From NCBI RefSeq assembly GCF_003248455.1, contig NZ_QFNM01000018.1, positions 1 to 54,681 of the forward strand: a stretch of 54,681 nucleotides of DNA. The letters are read 5' to 3'. The notes beneath the pieces were generated by a model. That model ran no database searches, had not been told where the DNA came from, and worked only from the letters and a program-made list of their open reading frames with translations. This stretch comes from Brevundimonas sp. GTDB taxonomy: Bacteria > Pseudomonadota > Alphaproteobacteria > Caulobacterales > Caulobacteraceae. Shown piece after piece: positions 18,283 to 26,996 of this stretch; positions within the stretch are counted from its first letter, which is position 1; each line of letters opens with the position of its first letter. Both the position numbers and the translations under genes were made by a program.

Positions 18283-19749
18283 ATGAAATTCAAGACCCTG
18301 ACTGCCATCACACTGGCGCTGTCGTCCCTGACCATGACCGCCGTTCAGGCGGCCGAATTGCCGGAGGCGCAACAGGCCGGCATCATCCAGGCCGTCGACG
18401 GCAGCGCCGGCCAGCTGGGCGCCACCGCCCTGGCGATATGGGGATTTGCCGAGGTCGGCTATCAGGAAACCCAAAGCTCTGCCCTGCTTCAGCATGATCT
18501 GAGCGCTGCCGGCTTCACCATCACCCCCGGCATCGCGGGCCAGCCCACCGCCTTCCTCGCCAGTTTCAAGAACGGCGACGGGCCGGTCGTGGCTCTGCTG
18601 GCCGAGTTCGACGCCCTGCCCGGCCTGTCACAGGCGGTGTCCCCGGTCGAAACTTCACTGGGTGCGATCGCAGGTCATGGCTGCGGCCACAATCTGTTCG
18701 GCGCCGCATCCAGCTACGCCGCCATCGCCGTCAAGCAGTGGATGATCGCCAATAACATAAAGGGCGAACTTCGGGTCTATGGCACGCCCGCCGAAGAAGG
18801 CGGTTCGGCGAAGGCCTTCATGGTGCGCGACGGCCTGTTCCGGGATGTCGATGTCGCCATCCACTGGCACCCCGGCTCCGTGAACAGCGCCAGCCAGGGC
18901 ACGACCAAGGCCAATGTCAGCGGGAAGTTCCGCTTCTACGGCACCTCATCGCATGCGTCGGGCGCCCCAGACCGCGGCCGTTCGGCGCTGGACGCCGTCG
19001 AGGCCATGAACAACATGGCCAATATGATGCGCGAGCACATCCCCGACGGGACGCGCATCCACTATGTCATCACCAACGGCGGCGAGGCCCCTAATGTGGT
19101 GCCCAACTTCGCCGAGTCCTACTATTACGTGCGTGACGGTAACCCGGACACCGTGCTGTCGGTGATCGAGCGGCTCAAGAAGGCCGCCGAGGGCGCGGCC
19201 CTGGGCACGGGCACCCGTTACGAATTCCAGCAGATCGGCGGCGTGTACAGCATGATGCCGAACGGCGCCTTGATGGCGGTCATGGATCGCAACCTGCACC
19301 GGGTCGGCGGCATCACCTGGACGCCCGAAGAAACCGCCTTCGCCACCGAAATCCAGAAGACCCTGACGGCCCGTCCCGCCCTGTCGACGGTCGGCCAGAT
19401 CGAAACGGCGCAATTGAAGTTCGATGGCTCCGGCGGGTCGACAGATGTCTCTGACGTTAGCTGGGTCGTGCCCACCGTGGGCCTGTCCACGGCGACCTTC
19501 GTGCCCGGCTCGGCGGGCCATAGCTGGCAGAACACGGCGGCGGCCGGGTCCAGTATCGGGGTCAAGGGCGCTGTGGTGGCGGCCAAGACCCTGGCCCTGA
19601 CGGCGGCGGAGCTGTTCACCAGCCCCGACACCATCGCGGCGGCGACGGAGGAACTGCATGAACGGCGCGGGGCGGATTTCGTCTATCGTCCACTCGTCGG
19701 CGACGGTCCTCCGCAACTGGACTATCGTGGCAATAGCGGCGCCAACTGA
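18283..19749 (+). CDS. Exported M20-family amidohydrolase (AbgB-like)
   Basis: Metal-dependent amidohydrolase, 488 aa, resembling AbgB (p-aminobenzoyl-glutamate hydrolase) and M20D acyl-amino-acid hydrolases. These cleave an amide bond to release an amino acid. The ATG at 18283 gives a signal peptide (MKFKTLTAITLALSSLTM...VQAAE), so unlike E. coli AbgB it should be periplasmic. Metal-site motifs: GHGCGHN (His132, Cys134, His136), EEGG (Glu171/Glu172) and HWHP. The lid/dimerisation domain starts near GKFRFYGTSSHASGAPDRGR. Upstream in-frame residues overlap the receptor end and lack a signal, so they are excluded. It lies in the TonB receptor operon, 76 bases after the receptor. It probably acts on what the receptor brings in, freeing glutamate or a similar acid for the symporter. 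Confidence 0.88.
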   Translation: MKFKTLTAITLALSSLTMTAVQAAELPEAQQAGIIQAVDGSAGQLGATALAIWGFAEVGYQETQSSALLQHDLSAAGFTITPGIAGQPTAFLASFKNGDGPVVALLAEFDALPGLSQAVSPVETSLGAIAGHGCGHNLFGAASSYAAIAVKQWMIANNIKGELRVYGTPAEEGGSAKAFMVRDGLFRDVDVAIHWHPGSVNSASQGTTKANVSGKFRFYGTSSHASGAPDRGRSALDAVEAMNNMANMMREHIPDGTRIHYVITNGGEAPNVVPNFAESYYYVRDGNPDTVLSVIERLKKAAEGAALGTGTRYEFQQIGGVYSMMPNGALMAVMDRNLHRVGGITWTPEETAFATEIQKTLTARPALSTVGQIETAQLKFDGSGGSTDVSDVSWVVPTVGLSTATFVPGSAGHSWQNTAAAGSSIGVKGAVVAAKTLALTAAELFTSPDTIAAATEELHERRGADFVYRPLVGDGPPQLDYRGNSGAN

Positions 19750-19777
19750 CGCCGAGGAAGCCATGGCCTAATCACGC

Positions 19778-21481
19778 ATGACAGGCGGACTTACCCCACA
19801 GGCCGCCGCCGCCGCACAGACGGCGGCGGCGCTCATGAACAGACGCCAGTTCGCCCAGGCCCGCGCCATCCTGGCACCGCTTGCACGTGACTGGCCTTTT
19901 CAGCCGGAGCTGCAATTCCTGTTGGGGGCGGCTTGCCGGGAGGTTGGCGACGCCGTGGCCGCCGAGGCCGCCCTGCGCGCAGCCCTGGATGCCGATCCCC
20001 GACACCAACGCGCGGCTCTGGATCTCGCGCGACTGATGTCCAGTCAGGGACGTCCTAGCGATCTGCTCGAGGCGACCTGCTTTGCGGCCGGGGCGGATCG
20101 TCCGCATGAAGCCCTGCTGGGCGAACGTGCTCGCGCCCTTCTGGCCCTGGGCCGGGACGACGAAGCCGTCGCCCTTCGTCGGCGCGCGGTCGCCCTGCAC
20201 CCCGGAAAAGCCGGCCCGCTGCACAACCTCGCTGCGACACAGAGTGACGCCGGGCTGGGCGAAGACGCCGAGCGCAGCGCCCGCGCGGCCCTGTCACTGG
20301 GCGACACCCCGGAAACCTGGCTCGTTCTGGCCCGGGCCCTGCAGAGTCAGAACCGGTTTGACGAGGCCGAGACGGCCTTTGCCGAGGCGACACGCCGCCG
20401 TCCGGACTATGTGTCCGCCTTGCAGGATCACGCGCAACTGGTCTGGATGCGCACAGGAAATCTCGAGGCGGCGCTCGCCGTCGTGGACCGTGCCGTCCCG
20501 CCGGACGCAACAGGATGGCCGCTCCGGATCCTGCGGGCGCGGTTGATGCAGTCCGCCGGCGATACCGCCGGGGCCTACGCCGCCGTCATGCGTGACGCGC
20601 CTGAGGGCGACGTCGGCGCCCTGACCCTGGCCGCGCAACTGGCGCTGACCCTCGACCCCGGGGTCGCATTGAAACACGCCCTGGCCGCGTCCGCGCTGGC
20701 ACCAGACGACCGGGCCGTGGAACGGGCGCTGGTCGAGGCCCATCTGGCCGTCGGACAGCCCGGGGCGGCCCTGGAAGCGATGGCGGAGCCCTTGCGTCGC
20801 ACTCCGTTCGACCAGGGCTTCGTCGCATCCCAATGGACCGCGTGGCGGCTGCTTGGAGATCCCCGCGCCGCGACCCTCTACGACTATGCGTCGGTCGTTT
20901 CGGCCGGAATGATCGACATACCGGACGGCTGGGCCTCGCTGCCCGACTATCTGCACGACCTCGGCGCCGCCCTGCGGGGCCTGCACGGGCTGACCGCCCA
21001 TCCGATCGGCCAGTCGCTGCGCCATGGAGCCCAGACCAGCGCCAGCCTTCTCCGTAGCGAGGCCCCCGCCGTTCGCGCGTTTCCAAAGGCGATAGAAGCC
21101 GCAGTGCGTCGCCACCTGGCCTTCATCGGCACGGGCGACGACATCCTGAGATCGCGCAACACCGGCGACTATCGCATCCGGTCGATGTGGTCGGTGCGCC
21201 TGTCGCCCGGCGGGTTTCACACCAGCCACGTTCATCCCGACGGCTGGCTGTCCTCAGCCTGCTACATCGAAACGCCGGATGTCGCCGACGATCAGGATCC
21301 CGAGGGCTGGTTGAAATTCGGCGAACCCGGCGGCCCCACCACGCCAGGCCTTGTGGCAGAATACCATGTCCAACCCAAACCCGGGCTCTTGGCGCTGTTT
21401 CCATCCTATATGTGGCACGGAACCGTGCCCTTCAGCCGAGGTCGTCGCATGACGATCGCCTTCGACCTGGTCCCGGCGTGA
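19778..21481 (+). CDS. TPR protein with C-terminal 2OG-Fe(II) oxygenase domain
   Basis: 567 aa. The N-terminal 350 residues are tetratricopeptide-like helices (AALMNRRQFAQARAILAPLA; AALDLARLM; ALGRDDEAVALRRRAVALHP; LVLARALQSQNRFDEAETAF). The C-terminal 200 residues match the putative 2OG-Fe(II) oxygenase family attached to TPRs: HVHPDGW (iron ligands His486 and Asp488), distal His547 in MWHGT, and Arg557 in RRMTIAFD as 2-oxoglutarate anchor. No signal peptide, so it is cytosolic. The start has a poor ribosome site, 28 bases after the amidohydrolase. A paralog with the same layout is encoded at 45596-47116. The function of this family is not established; hydroxylation of a protein or peptide bound by the TPRs is a reasonable guess. 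Confidence 0.8.
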   Translation: MTGGLTPQAAAAAQTAAALMNRRQFAQARAILAPLARDWPFQPELQFLLGAACREVGDAVAAEAALRAALDADPRHQRAALDLARLMSSQGRPSDLLEATCFAAGADRPHEALLGERARALLALGRDDEAVALRRRAVALHPGKAGPLHNLAATQSDAGLGEDAERSARAALSLGDTPETWLVLARALQSQNRFDEAETAFAEATRRRPDYVSALQDHAQLVWMRTGNLEAALAVVDRAVPPDATGWPLRILRARLMQSAGDTAGAYAAVMRDAPEGDVGALTLAAQLALTLDPGVALKHALAASALAPDDRAVERALVEAHLAVGQPGAALEAMAEPLRRTPFDQGFVASQWTAWRLLGDPRAATLYDYASVVSAGMIDIPDGWASLPDYLHDLGAALRGLHGLTAHPIGQSLRHGAQTSASLLRSEAPAVRAFPKAIEAAVRRHLAFIGTGDDILRSRNTGDYRIRSMWSVRLSPGGFHTSHVHPDGWLSSACYIETPDVADDQDPEGWLKFGEPGGPTTPGLVAEYHVQPKPGLLALFPSYMWHGTVPFSRGRRMTIAFDLVPA

Positions 21482-21546
21482 GTTGAACCGCACGGGCGGA
21501 ACGGTCTGGGGAGAGACGCCGACGCGCGGCCCCGCCCCACGCCCCC

Positions 21547-24360
21547 CTATTCCTCCGCCGAACGCCGAGCCGCGCCGGTCGCCGTAATCGCGGGACCGTA
21601 CATCAGGGCGTTGAACAGGAATTTGTAGGTGCCCTGCGACTGGCCGAGCTGGGTGATCTCGGCGCCCATCAGGAAGACGCGCCCCCGACCGTGAGGCACC
21701 TCCAGAACCGTGCTGGCGCCATTCAGGTGTTGCGCGCCCCAGGCCCAGCCGCTGCGAAGCGGGTCTTCGCCTTCGAACCAGGACACCCGGCTTCCTGCGG
21801 TCGGCCCGGTCAGACGGAAGGCGGGGCTGTTGTAGTAGTAGACGTCGACCGTATCCGACATGCCGTAGGCCAGAGGGTTCCGGTTATCGACACGACTGGA
21901 GAGGATTGAGCCCGGCACGTAGAATTTCGATCGCGGCAGATGCCGGACAGTTCCGTCAGCCGTCGTTTCCGTCAGGGCGTCTTCGACCGGAAGGTTCAGT
22001 TGGTAGGCCAGTTGGGTGGCGCTGCCAACGGCGACGACGGAGCCGCCCGCCTGAAGGAAGGCATCGATCTGGAGAACCGTCTTTTCCTTTGTGATCTTGC
22101 CCAGCCAGCCCCGATATTCGGCCGGGATGTCCTGGGGCTCGGGCTGCTCCCGCTCGGGGCGATCGGGCGACGGGGGGTTCGGGATAGTGCCGTTGGCAAA
22201 GACCAGCACATCGAACCGGTCCTTCAGATTGCCGGCGTCCAGATCCTGCGGGTGAACGACCTCGAACGGGAACTCGTAGTTCTCGAATATCCACCGCGTC
22301 CAGCCCGCCGACATGCTGCCGCCGTAGATGTCCACGAGACCGATGCGAACCGGCCGTAGCTCGAGCTTGTCCGAGGTCGGCGCGGTGCTCGCGGCCGCAG
22401 CGTCAAAGCCGAGATCCCTGACCCCCTGTTCGACGATCTGGCGCACGCCGTCAGCCTGGGGAATCCAGATCGTGCCAGCGGGGAAGGTCTCGCCGCCGAC
22501 CGAAACCGGCGTCTTCAGCCAGCTGACCTGTTTTCCCGCCGCCAACAGACGGTTCTTGAGGACGAAGGCGTTGTTGATCTCGTGGCTGACCAGATAGCCC
22601 GCCCGACCGAAGCCGACGACCCGGCCGGCGGGCGCGGCGACTTCGTCCGACAGGCGCTCGAAAGGACCGTCCACCCCGTCGAGAACCCGGTCGAACTGAA
22701 TCCCCATCTGGTAGGCCAGGGTGTAGCCCGTCACGTTATGCGGCGCATTGGGCGTGGCACCCGGATAGGGAATGTCGTCAGGGTGGTTCTGGGGCTCGAA
22801 ATTATCGAGCACCATGGCGCGATAGGGCTGGCCCGTCTGCACCACGAAAGAGCCAGCAGGATAGGTCTTTCCGCCCGTCGTGAAAGCCGCCGTGGCGCGC
22901 TGCACCTGGATGCCGCTCTTGATCAGGGCGTTTACGAAACCCACCGTGCGCGGGAAGTCGGATTGGTCGGCGCTGAGAATATAGGCGCGGGGATCGCGGG
23001 CCGCCGCGCTGTGCAGCACCGTCTCATACAGCGCCGGATCAACCGCCGCGCGCGAATAGCCCATGCCCCAGCCGGGAACGTCGGGCGTGTAGGGATTGCG
23101 GGCGGCGGCGGCCTCCAGTTCGGCGATCCGCTTCGGCGTCACGGTCCAGGTGTCGGTCTGGCCCGCCTCGATGCCGTTGCGGGCCATGACGAACATGTTG
23201 AACAGCAGGTGATCGGGGTTTCGCGAGGCATAGTCGAGCACGGCGCGGTTCAATGACATGGTGTAGTCGATCGCCTGCTGGAACCGCCAGATCTGCGGCG
23301 CGACCGGCATGGGGATGTCGTTACGCGGCAACTGGGCCGACGGCACAAGCGGCAGTTGTTCCGGCGTGGGGTGGCCATTGATCTCGGTAATGATCCCGAT
23401 CGAATTATGGAACAGAGCGTTGGCGCGAAGGGTCGTGCTGGCCCAGTTGGTGTAGGGGGCGACGGTGCGTTGTCCGCCGCCCGGCTTGCCCTCGGTGATC
23501 AGACGCGCGTTCATCGCGGCGCCGACGTTCTCGAGTCCCATCAGGACGAGCGGATCGAGGTTGTAGTTGTAGGGATCGCGGTGCGTCGGGATGAAGACCA
23601 CCATACCGGCGGGGCCGGACTGGTGGTGGTTATAGACGATCTGGGGGAACCACTCCCGATACAGAACTCGGTTGACGTTCTCGGTCTCGGGCATGTTCGA
23701 CGCCACGAAATCCCGGTTGTTATCGTGCCCGACATACTTGTGATACAGGCGCGGAATGCTCTCGAATTCGCGCTCTTCCGGGTCGGCGTTGCGCATGTAC
23801 CAGTCCGCGACCAGCTCGTTTCCGTCCGGATTGGCGTTGGCGACCAGGACGATCACATTGTCCAGAATGCGCAGCATTTCCGGATCGTTGGCGCTGAGCA
23901 GCTCATAGGTCAGCTGGGACAGGTGCTGGGTGCTGACCTGCTCGGTGGAGTGCAGGCCGCCGTCGATCCAGACGATCGCCTTGCCTTCCGAAGCCAGCTT
24001 GCGGGCCTCGGCCTCGGTCATGTCCTCGCCCATGGCCATGCGCCGGGCGATGTCGCGATATCGGCCGAGATGGGCGAGATTTTCGGGCGACGAGATGATC
24101 GCCATCAGTTGGTCGCGGCCTTCGGCGGTGCGGCCGATCGACGTGAGCTGCATACGGTCCGACTGCCCGTCCAGCGTCCGCCAATAGTCTGCGAGCTGGG
24201 AATAGTTCGCCAGCTTGTAATCGTCGCCGATGTTGAAGCCGTAAGCCTGCAGCGGGGTCGTGATCGAGCCGTTTTCGACCGGGGCGGCCCAACTGCCGCC
24301 GGCCTGCAACGCCAGCACGGTTGTCGCCAGCCACAAGGCGCGTCGGTTCAGCTTTGTCAT
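21547..24360 (-). CDS. Exported M14-family metallopeptidase (paralog 3)
   Basis: Third exported zinc peptidase of the set, 937 aa. Signal peptide: MTKLNRRALWLATTVLALQA...WAA. Zinc motif GGLHSTE (His137, Glu140), third ligand in YNHHQSGP (His245/His246), NPDG, and candidate catalytic Glu326 in GIITEINGH, where the other two have GILTEIIG. The conserved C-terminal half ends GAEITQLGQSQGTYKFLFNA. GAGGGG lies 8 bases before the ATG. It converges with the TPR-oxygenase gene (66-base gap) and lies 85 bases downstream of the 2-oxoadipate dioxygenase gene on the same strand, suggesting a two-gene operon that pairs extracellular peptide trimming with breakdown of a 2-oxo acid. Confidence 0.88.
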   Translation of the reverse strand: MTKLNRRALWLATTVLALQAGGSWAAPVENGSITTPLQAYGFNIGDDYKLANYSQLADYWRTLDGQSDRMQLTSIGRTAEGRDQLMAIISSPENLAHLGRYRDIARRMAMGEDMTEAEARKLASEGKAIVWIDGGLHSTEQVSTQHLSQLTYELLSANDPEMLRILDNVIVLVANANPDGNELVADWYMRNADPEEREFESIPRLYHKYVGHDNNRDFVASNMPETENVNRVLYREWFPQIVYNHHQSGPAGMVVFIPTHRDPYNYNLDPLVLMGLENVGAAMNARLITEGKPGGGQRTVAPYTNWASTTLRANALFHNSIGIITEINGHPTPEQLPLVPSAQLPRNDIPMPVAPQIWRFQQAIDYTMSLNRAVLDYASRNPDHLLFNMFVMARNGIEAGQTDTWTVTPKRIAELEAAAARNPYTPDVPGWGMGYSRAAVDPALYETVLHSAAARDPRAYILSADQSDFPRTVGFVNALIKSGIQVQRATAAFTTGGKTYPAGSFVVQTGQPYRAMVLDNFEPQNHPDDIPYPGATPNAPHNVTGYTLAYQMGIQFDRVLDGVDGPFERLSDEVAAPAGRVVGFGRAGYLVSHEINNAFVLKNRLLAAGKQVSWLKTPVSVGGETFPAGTIWIPQADGVRQIVEQGVRDLGFDAAAASTAPTSDKLELRPVRIGLVDIYGGSMSAGWTRWIFENYEFPFEVVHPQDLDAGNLKDRFDVLVFANGTIPNPPSPDRPEREQPEPQDIPAEYRGWLGKITKEKTVLQIDAFLQAGGSVVAVGSATQLAYQLNLPVEDALTETTADGTVRHLPRSKFYVPGSILSSRVDNRNPLAYGMSDTVDVYYYNSPAFRLTGPTAGSRVSWFEGEDPLRSGWAWGAQHLNGASTVLEVPHGRGRVFLMGAEITQLGQSQGTYKFLFNALMYGPAITATGAARRSAEE

Positions 24361-24445
24361 CTCTTTATCCCCTCAGAGTTGGCGTTGTGAAATGCGACTT
24401 GTCCCGATGCCGATGATCGTCCAGCCAGACCGGTCGACCTGATCC

Positions 24446-25825
24446 CTACCGGGCTCTCCCTTCACGCAGGAATCCTGGCTTCGACGTTCCGGGCCGTGCG
24501 AGGGCGCGCTGGACGTCCGCCAGAGACTGGTTCTGCTCCATGGCGTACAGCGCCATCTCATCCTCGACGGGACGCCCCAGGGCCGCTTCGAACGCCTCCC
24601 TGGCGGGATCGGCTGCGACATACGACGCCGTTGCCGCGCGCCCCAGGTTGGAATGGAATATCCCGGCCGCGCTAACCGGCAGAAAGTCCTCGTAGACGAT
24701 GGGATCGGCGGCCACATAGCCGGCTGAAATCAGGGCTTCGAGGTCGCCGACTATGGCATCAGGCGGGGGCGAACCGGTATCGACCAGCCGATAGCGGAAC
24801 CAGGCCAGCTCCTGTCGCCTCAACGCCGTCCAGTCGTCGGGGAACTCGGCGAAGCGGCCCTGGCCTGCCGATCTCGCAGCCAGCAACTGGTCGTAGAGCG
24901 CTCTTCCGGCGGGCGTCAGGGCCGCGCCACGCTGTTCGATCTCGCCAAAACGCGCGGTGTGAGACCCCAATACCCACTCTCCGTCCGACGGGAATGCGAT
25001 GGCTTCGTCCAGAGCCTTGAAACTGGTCTGGCGCAACAGGATCGGGCAATCCCTGCGAGGCGGCCCCTCGATGCTGTCCTTGGGGCGCAGGCCCTGTGCG
25101 GACATCGCCGCCTGTGCGGCGTCGATGTCCAACGTCCGCGGCGTGAGGTGGTTGATATGCGGCCCCCGGAAACTCACGACGTCGGCGATCAGTCGATGCG
25201 CCTTGAGCAACCGCTCATGGGTCGGCGCGCTGACCGTGGCGTGCATATGCCAGCGGAAGGTGTCGAGCAGGGTCTCGACGAAGCGATCCGCCTGATCCGG
25301 CCCGAGACCACCCTCGCGTTCGCTGATCTGGATCAGTTCGACGGTTTCGGGATTGAAGATTTCCCGACGCCCGAGTGTGACGAGAGCTTCCTCGCGAAGG
25401 GCCTCGTCCTCGATCAACTCCAGCCGCAGGAGGGAGGTGAACACCCGGAACGGATTGCGGCGCAACGCCTCGATCTCAATCGGGCGAAACGCTGTCGAAT
25501 GCACGGGCACCCCGGCGGGCGCCAGGTTGTAGTAGCTGACCGGGAACATGCCCATGACCGCAAAGGCCCGCCCGATCATCGCCAGTTCCGCAGGCGTGCC
25601 GACCCGGATAGCCCCGTGCCGTTCCTCGGACAAACGATCCAGATCACCGGAACTCTTCAGTCGTCGCTCGAAATCCTGATCTGCGGCCAACACATCGGCA
25701 TTGATGCTCGCGACGAGCGACATGAGCACCGAATACTGAGGAACCTCTTCCCGATACATGCGGGAAAGCGCTTCGGAGAAGCGCCCTCTGATCTCGTCGC
25801 GATAGAGAAACCCTGTGCCGACCAT
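24446..25825 (-). CDS. hglS: 2-oxoadipate dioxygenase/decarboxylase (HglS, DUF1338)
   Basis: Iron(II)-dependent enzyme converting 2-oxoadipate to D-2-hydroxyglutarate with loss of CO2, known from bacterial D-lysine catabolism and formerly DUF1338/YdcJ. It is 459 aa, the family length. The active-site pattern I recall for HglS is present: His70 and Arg74 (EERHGAIRVG), His226 (GPHINHLTPR) and Glu295 (ARFGEIEQRG), with the substrate-contact pair Val-Ser in DFLPVSAAGIF. Other signatures are EGPPRRDCPILLRQTSFKAL and FRWHMHATVS. The ATG at 25825 places these residues at the expected numbers, supporting the start. It is upstream of M14 paralog 3 on the same strand. Other lysine-pathway genes (D-2-hydroxyglutarate dehydrogenase, aminoadipate-forming enzymes) are not in the window, although the aminotransferase at 5253 could supply 2-oxoadipate. 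Confidence 0.9.
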   Translation of the reverse strand: MVGTGFLYRDEIRGRFSEALSRMYREEVPQYSVLMSLVASINADVLAADQDFERRLKSSGDLDRLSEERHGAIRVGTPAELAMIGRAFAVMGMFPVSYYNLAPAGVPVHSTAFRPIEIEALRRNPFRVFTSLLRLELIEDEALREEALVTLGRREIFNPETVELIQISEREGGLGPDQADRFVETLLDTFRWHMHATVSAPTHERLLKAHRLIADVVSFRGPHINHLTPRTLDIDAAQAAMSAQGLRPKDSIEGPPRRDCPILLRQTSFKALDEAIAFPSDGEWVLGSHTARFGEIEQRGAALTPAGRALYDQLLAARSAGQGRFAEFPDDWTALRRQELAWFRYRLVDTGSPPPDAIVGDLEALISAGYVAADPIVYEDFLPVSAAGIFHSNLGRAATASYVAADPAREAFEAALGRPVEDEMALYAMEQNQSLADVQRALARPGTSKPGFLREGRAR

Positions 25826-26140
25826 CTCTGCGCCATTTACTGGAAAAGTCAGCGAATAATGGGCATCTCGCGAAGCCCCAAATGGGATTAATTTATGGAG
25901 TGATCACGGTTCATAATCGGTGACATTGACCTGCCCCTGCAGGGGCCGGGACGACGTCCTTCCGCCGGGGCTCGGGCAGGTGATGGAGGACCGGGTCGCC
26001 GCGCAGGCCCTTGTGGTAACAAGCTCGTCTTCCCGGATGCAAACGGCGGATCGCTCTAATATCTTATGGCGGGCGTCGCCCTGGCGGAACTGACACGTTA
26101 AGTCGGTCTGGCTGCAGAATGCTCTTCGCCTTACCCGCTT
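25826..26140. other. Intergenic region between hglS and the IS6 remnant
   Basis: Holds the hglS promoter region, AT-rich near 25840-25900, and a perfect 14-base palindrome GCCCCTGCAGGGGC at 25933-25946. I see no gene. It marks the change from the peptidase island to decayed insertion-sequence DNA. Confidence 0.5.
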
Positions 26141-26707
26141 TCAGGCCGCTTGGGTCGCGGCCGCCCAAGCGGCCTCGGCGTGGCCTCGCAGAATACGAAG
26201 GCCAGGTCGCGAGATCAGGTGGGGCTGGAGGTTAAAGGCGTTGTAGATCGGACCGTGGACGGAGAGGAATCTCTGGGCTGAACGCTGCGATTTGAACCTC
26301 TGCTGCTTCTGCTCCCGTCATCGGATCACGAGGTGAGAGTTCTCGGCCCGATTATTCTCCCGCATCCCGCCAGGTATGTGACGGGTTTGAAGATGCAGGA
26401 CTTTCATCGCCGCTCGATACGACGCGAGCTTGTCCGTGATGATCGTTTCGGGATGGATCCCGATATTGCGAAGCAGGCGGCGCAACAGCTTTAACGCCGC
26501 GTGCTTGTTCCGTCGCTTCTGGACCAGGACGTCCAGGACTTCGCCCTCGTCATCGACGGCACGCCACAGATACATGCGTCGTCCGCCGATCTTCACGACC
26601 GCCTCATCCAGATGCCAACAGCCCGTTGGTCGGTCGCGGCGACGGCGCAGATTGGCGGCGACCCTGGCCGAGCGGAAGGCGCTTGCCTCTTGAGGCTCAT
26701 CGACCAT
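26141..26707 (-). pseudogene. IS6-family transposase, N-truncated and stopped by a nonsense codon
   Basis: The frame from 26707 downwards reads WHLDEAVVKIGGRRMYLWRA, TDKLASY and NNRAENSH: the DDE catalytic residues of IS6-type transposases. The helix-turn-helix N-terminus is missing. At 26318-26320 an in-frame TGA interrupts HLVIR; one base change (CGA to TGA) would explain it. The same frame then continues with RREQKQQRFKSQRSAQRFLS, VHGPIYNAFNLQPHLISR and a natural-looking end at 26141-26143. So the element is dead in two ways. It lies just left of a tRNA-Thr gene and probably marks the right edge of the accessory segment. No terminal repeats were recognised. Confidence 0.85.
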
Positions 26708-26900
26708 GGCGACCCGCGCCGAGTGGAGACTTTTCGTCGTTGGCCTGACACCACCGCCAACGATTTTGTATAGGTTGATGGACGCCTTCGCCGTTCGGCG
26801 GTCATGACGAAAAGCAGGCCGCCGGCTTTATGCAAAACCGGATCGGCCGCTTGCGTCTCGGCCCCAGGCTGGACATAACAGCCGGACGCCGCAGGCGTGG

Positions 26901-26976
26901 GCCGGTTTAGCTCAGTTGGTAGAGCGCCAGTTTTGTAAACTGGATGTCGCGGGTTCGATTCCTGCAACCGGCACCA
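26901..26976 (+). tRNA. tRNA-Thr(TGT)
   Basis: 76-nt cloverleaf with encoded CCA. The acceptor stem is GCCGGTT (26901-26907) with AACCGGC (26966-26972). The D-arm is GCTCAGTTGGTAGAGC. The anticodon arm is CCAGT-TTTGTAA-ACTGG, giving anticodon TGT for threonine. The T-arm GCGGGTTCGATTCCTGC shows one mismatched pair. It is followed after 20 bases by a TetR gene. The location next to an IS remnant fits tRNA genes as island boundaries; no duplicated 3' end was found in the window. Confidence 0.97.
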
Positions 26977-26996
26977 TCTTTCGACCATCCGGGGCA

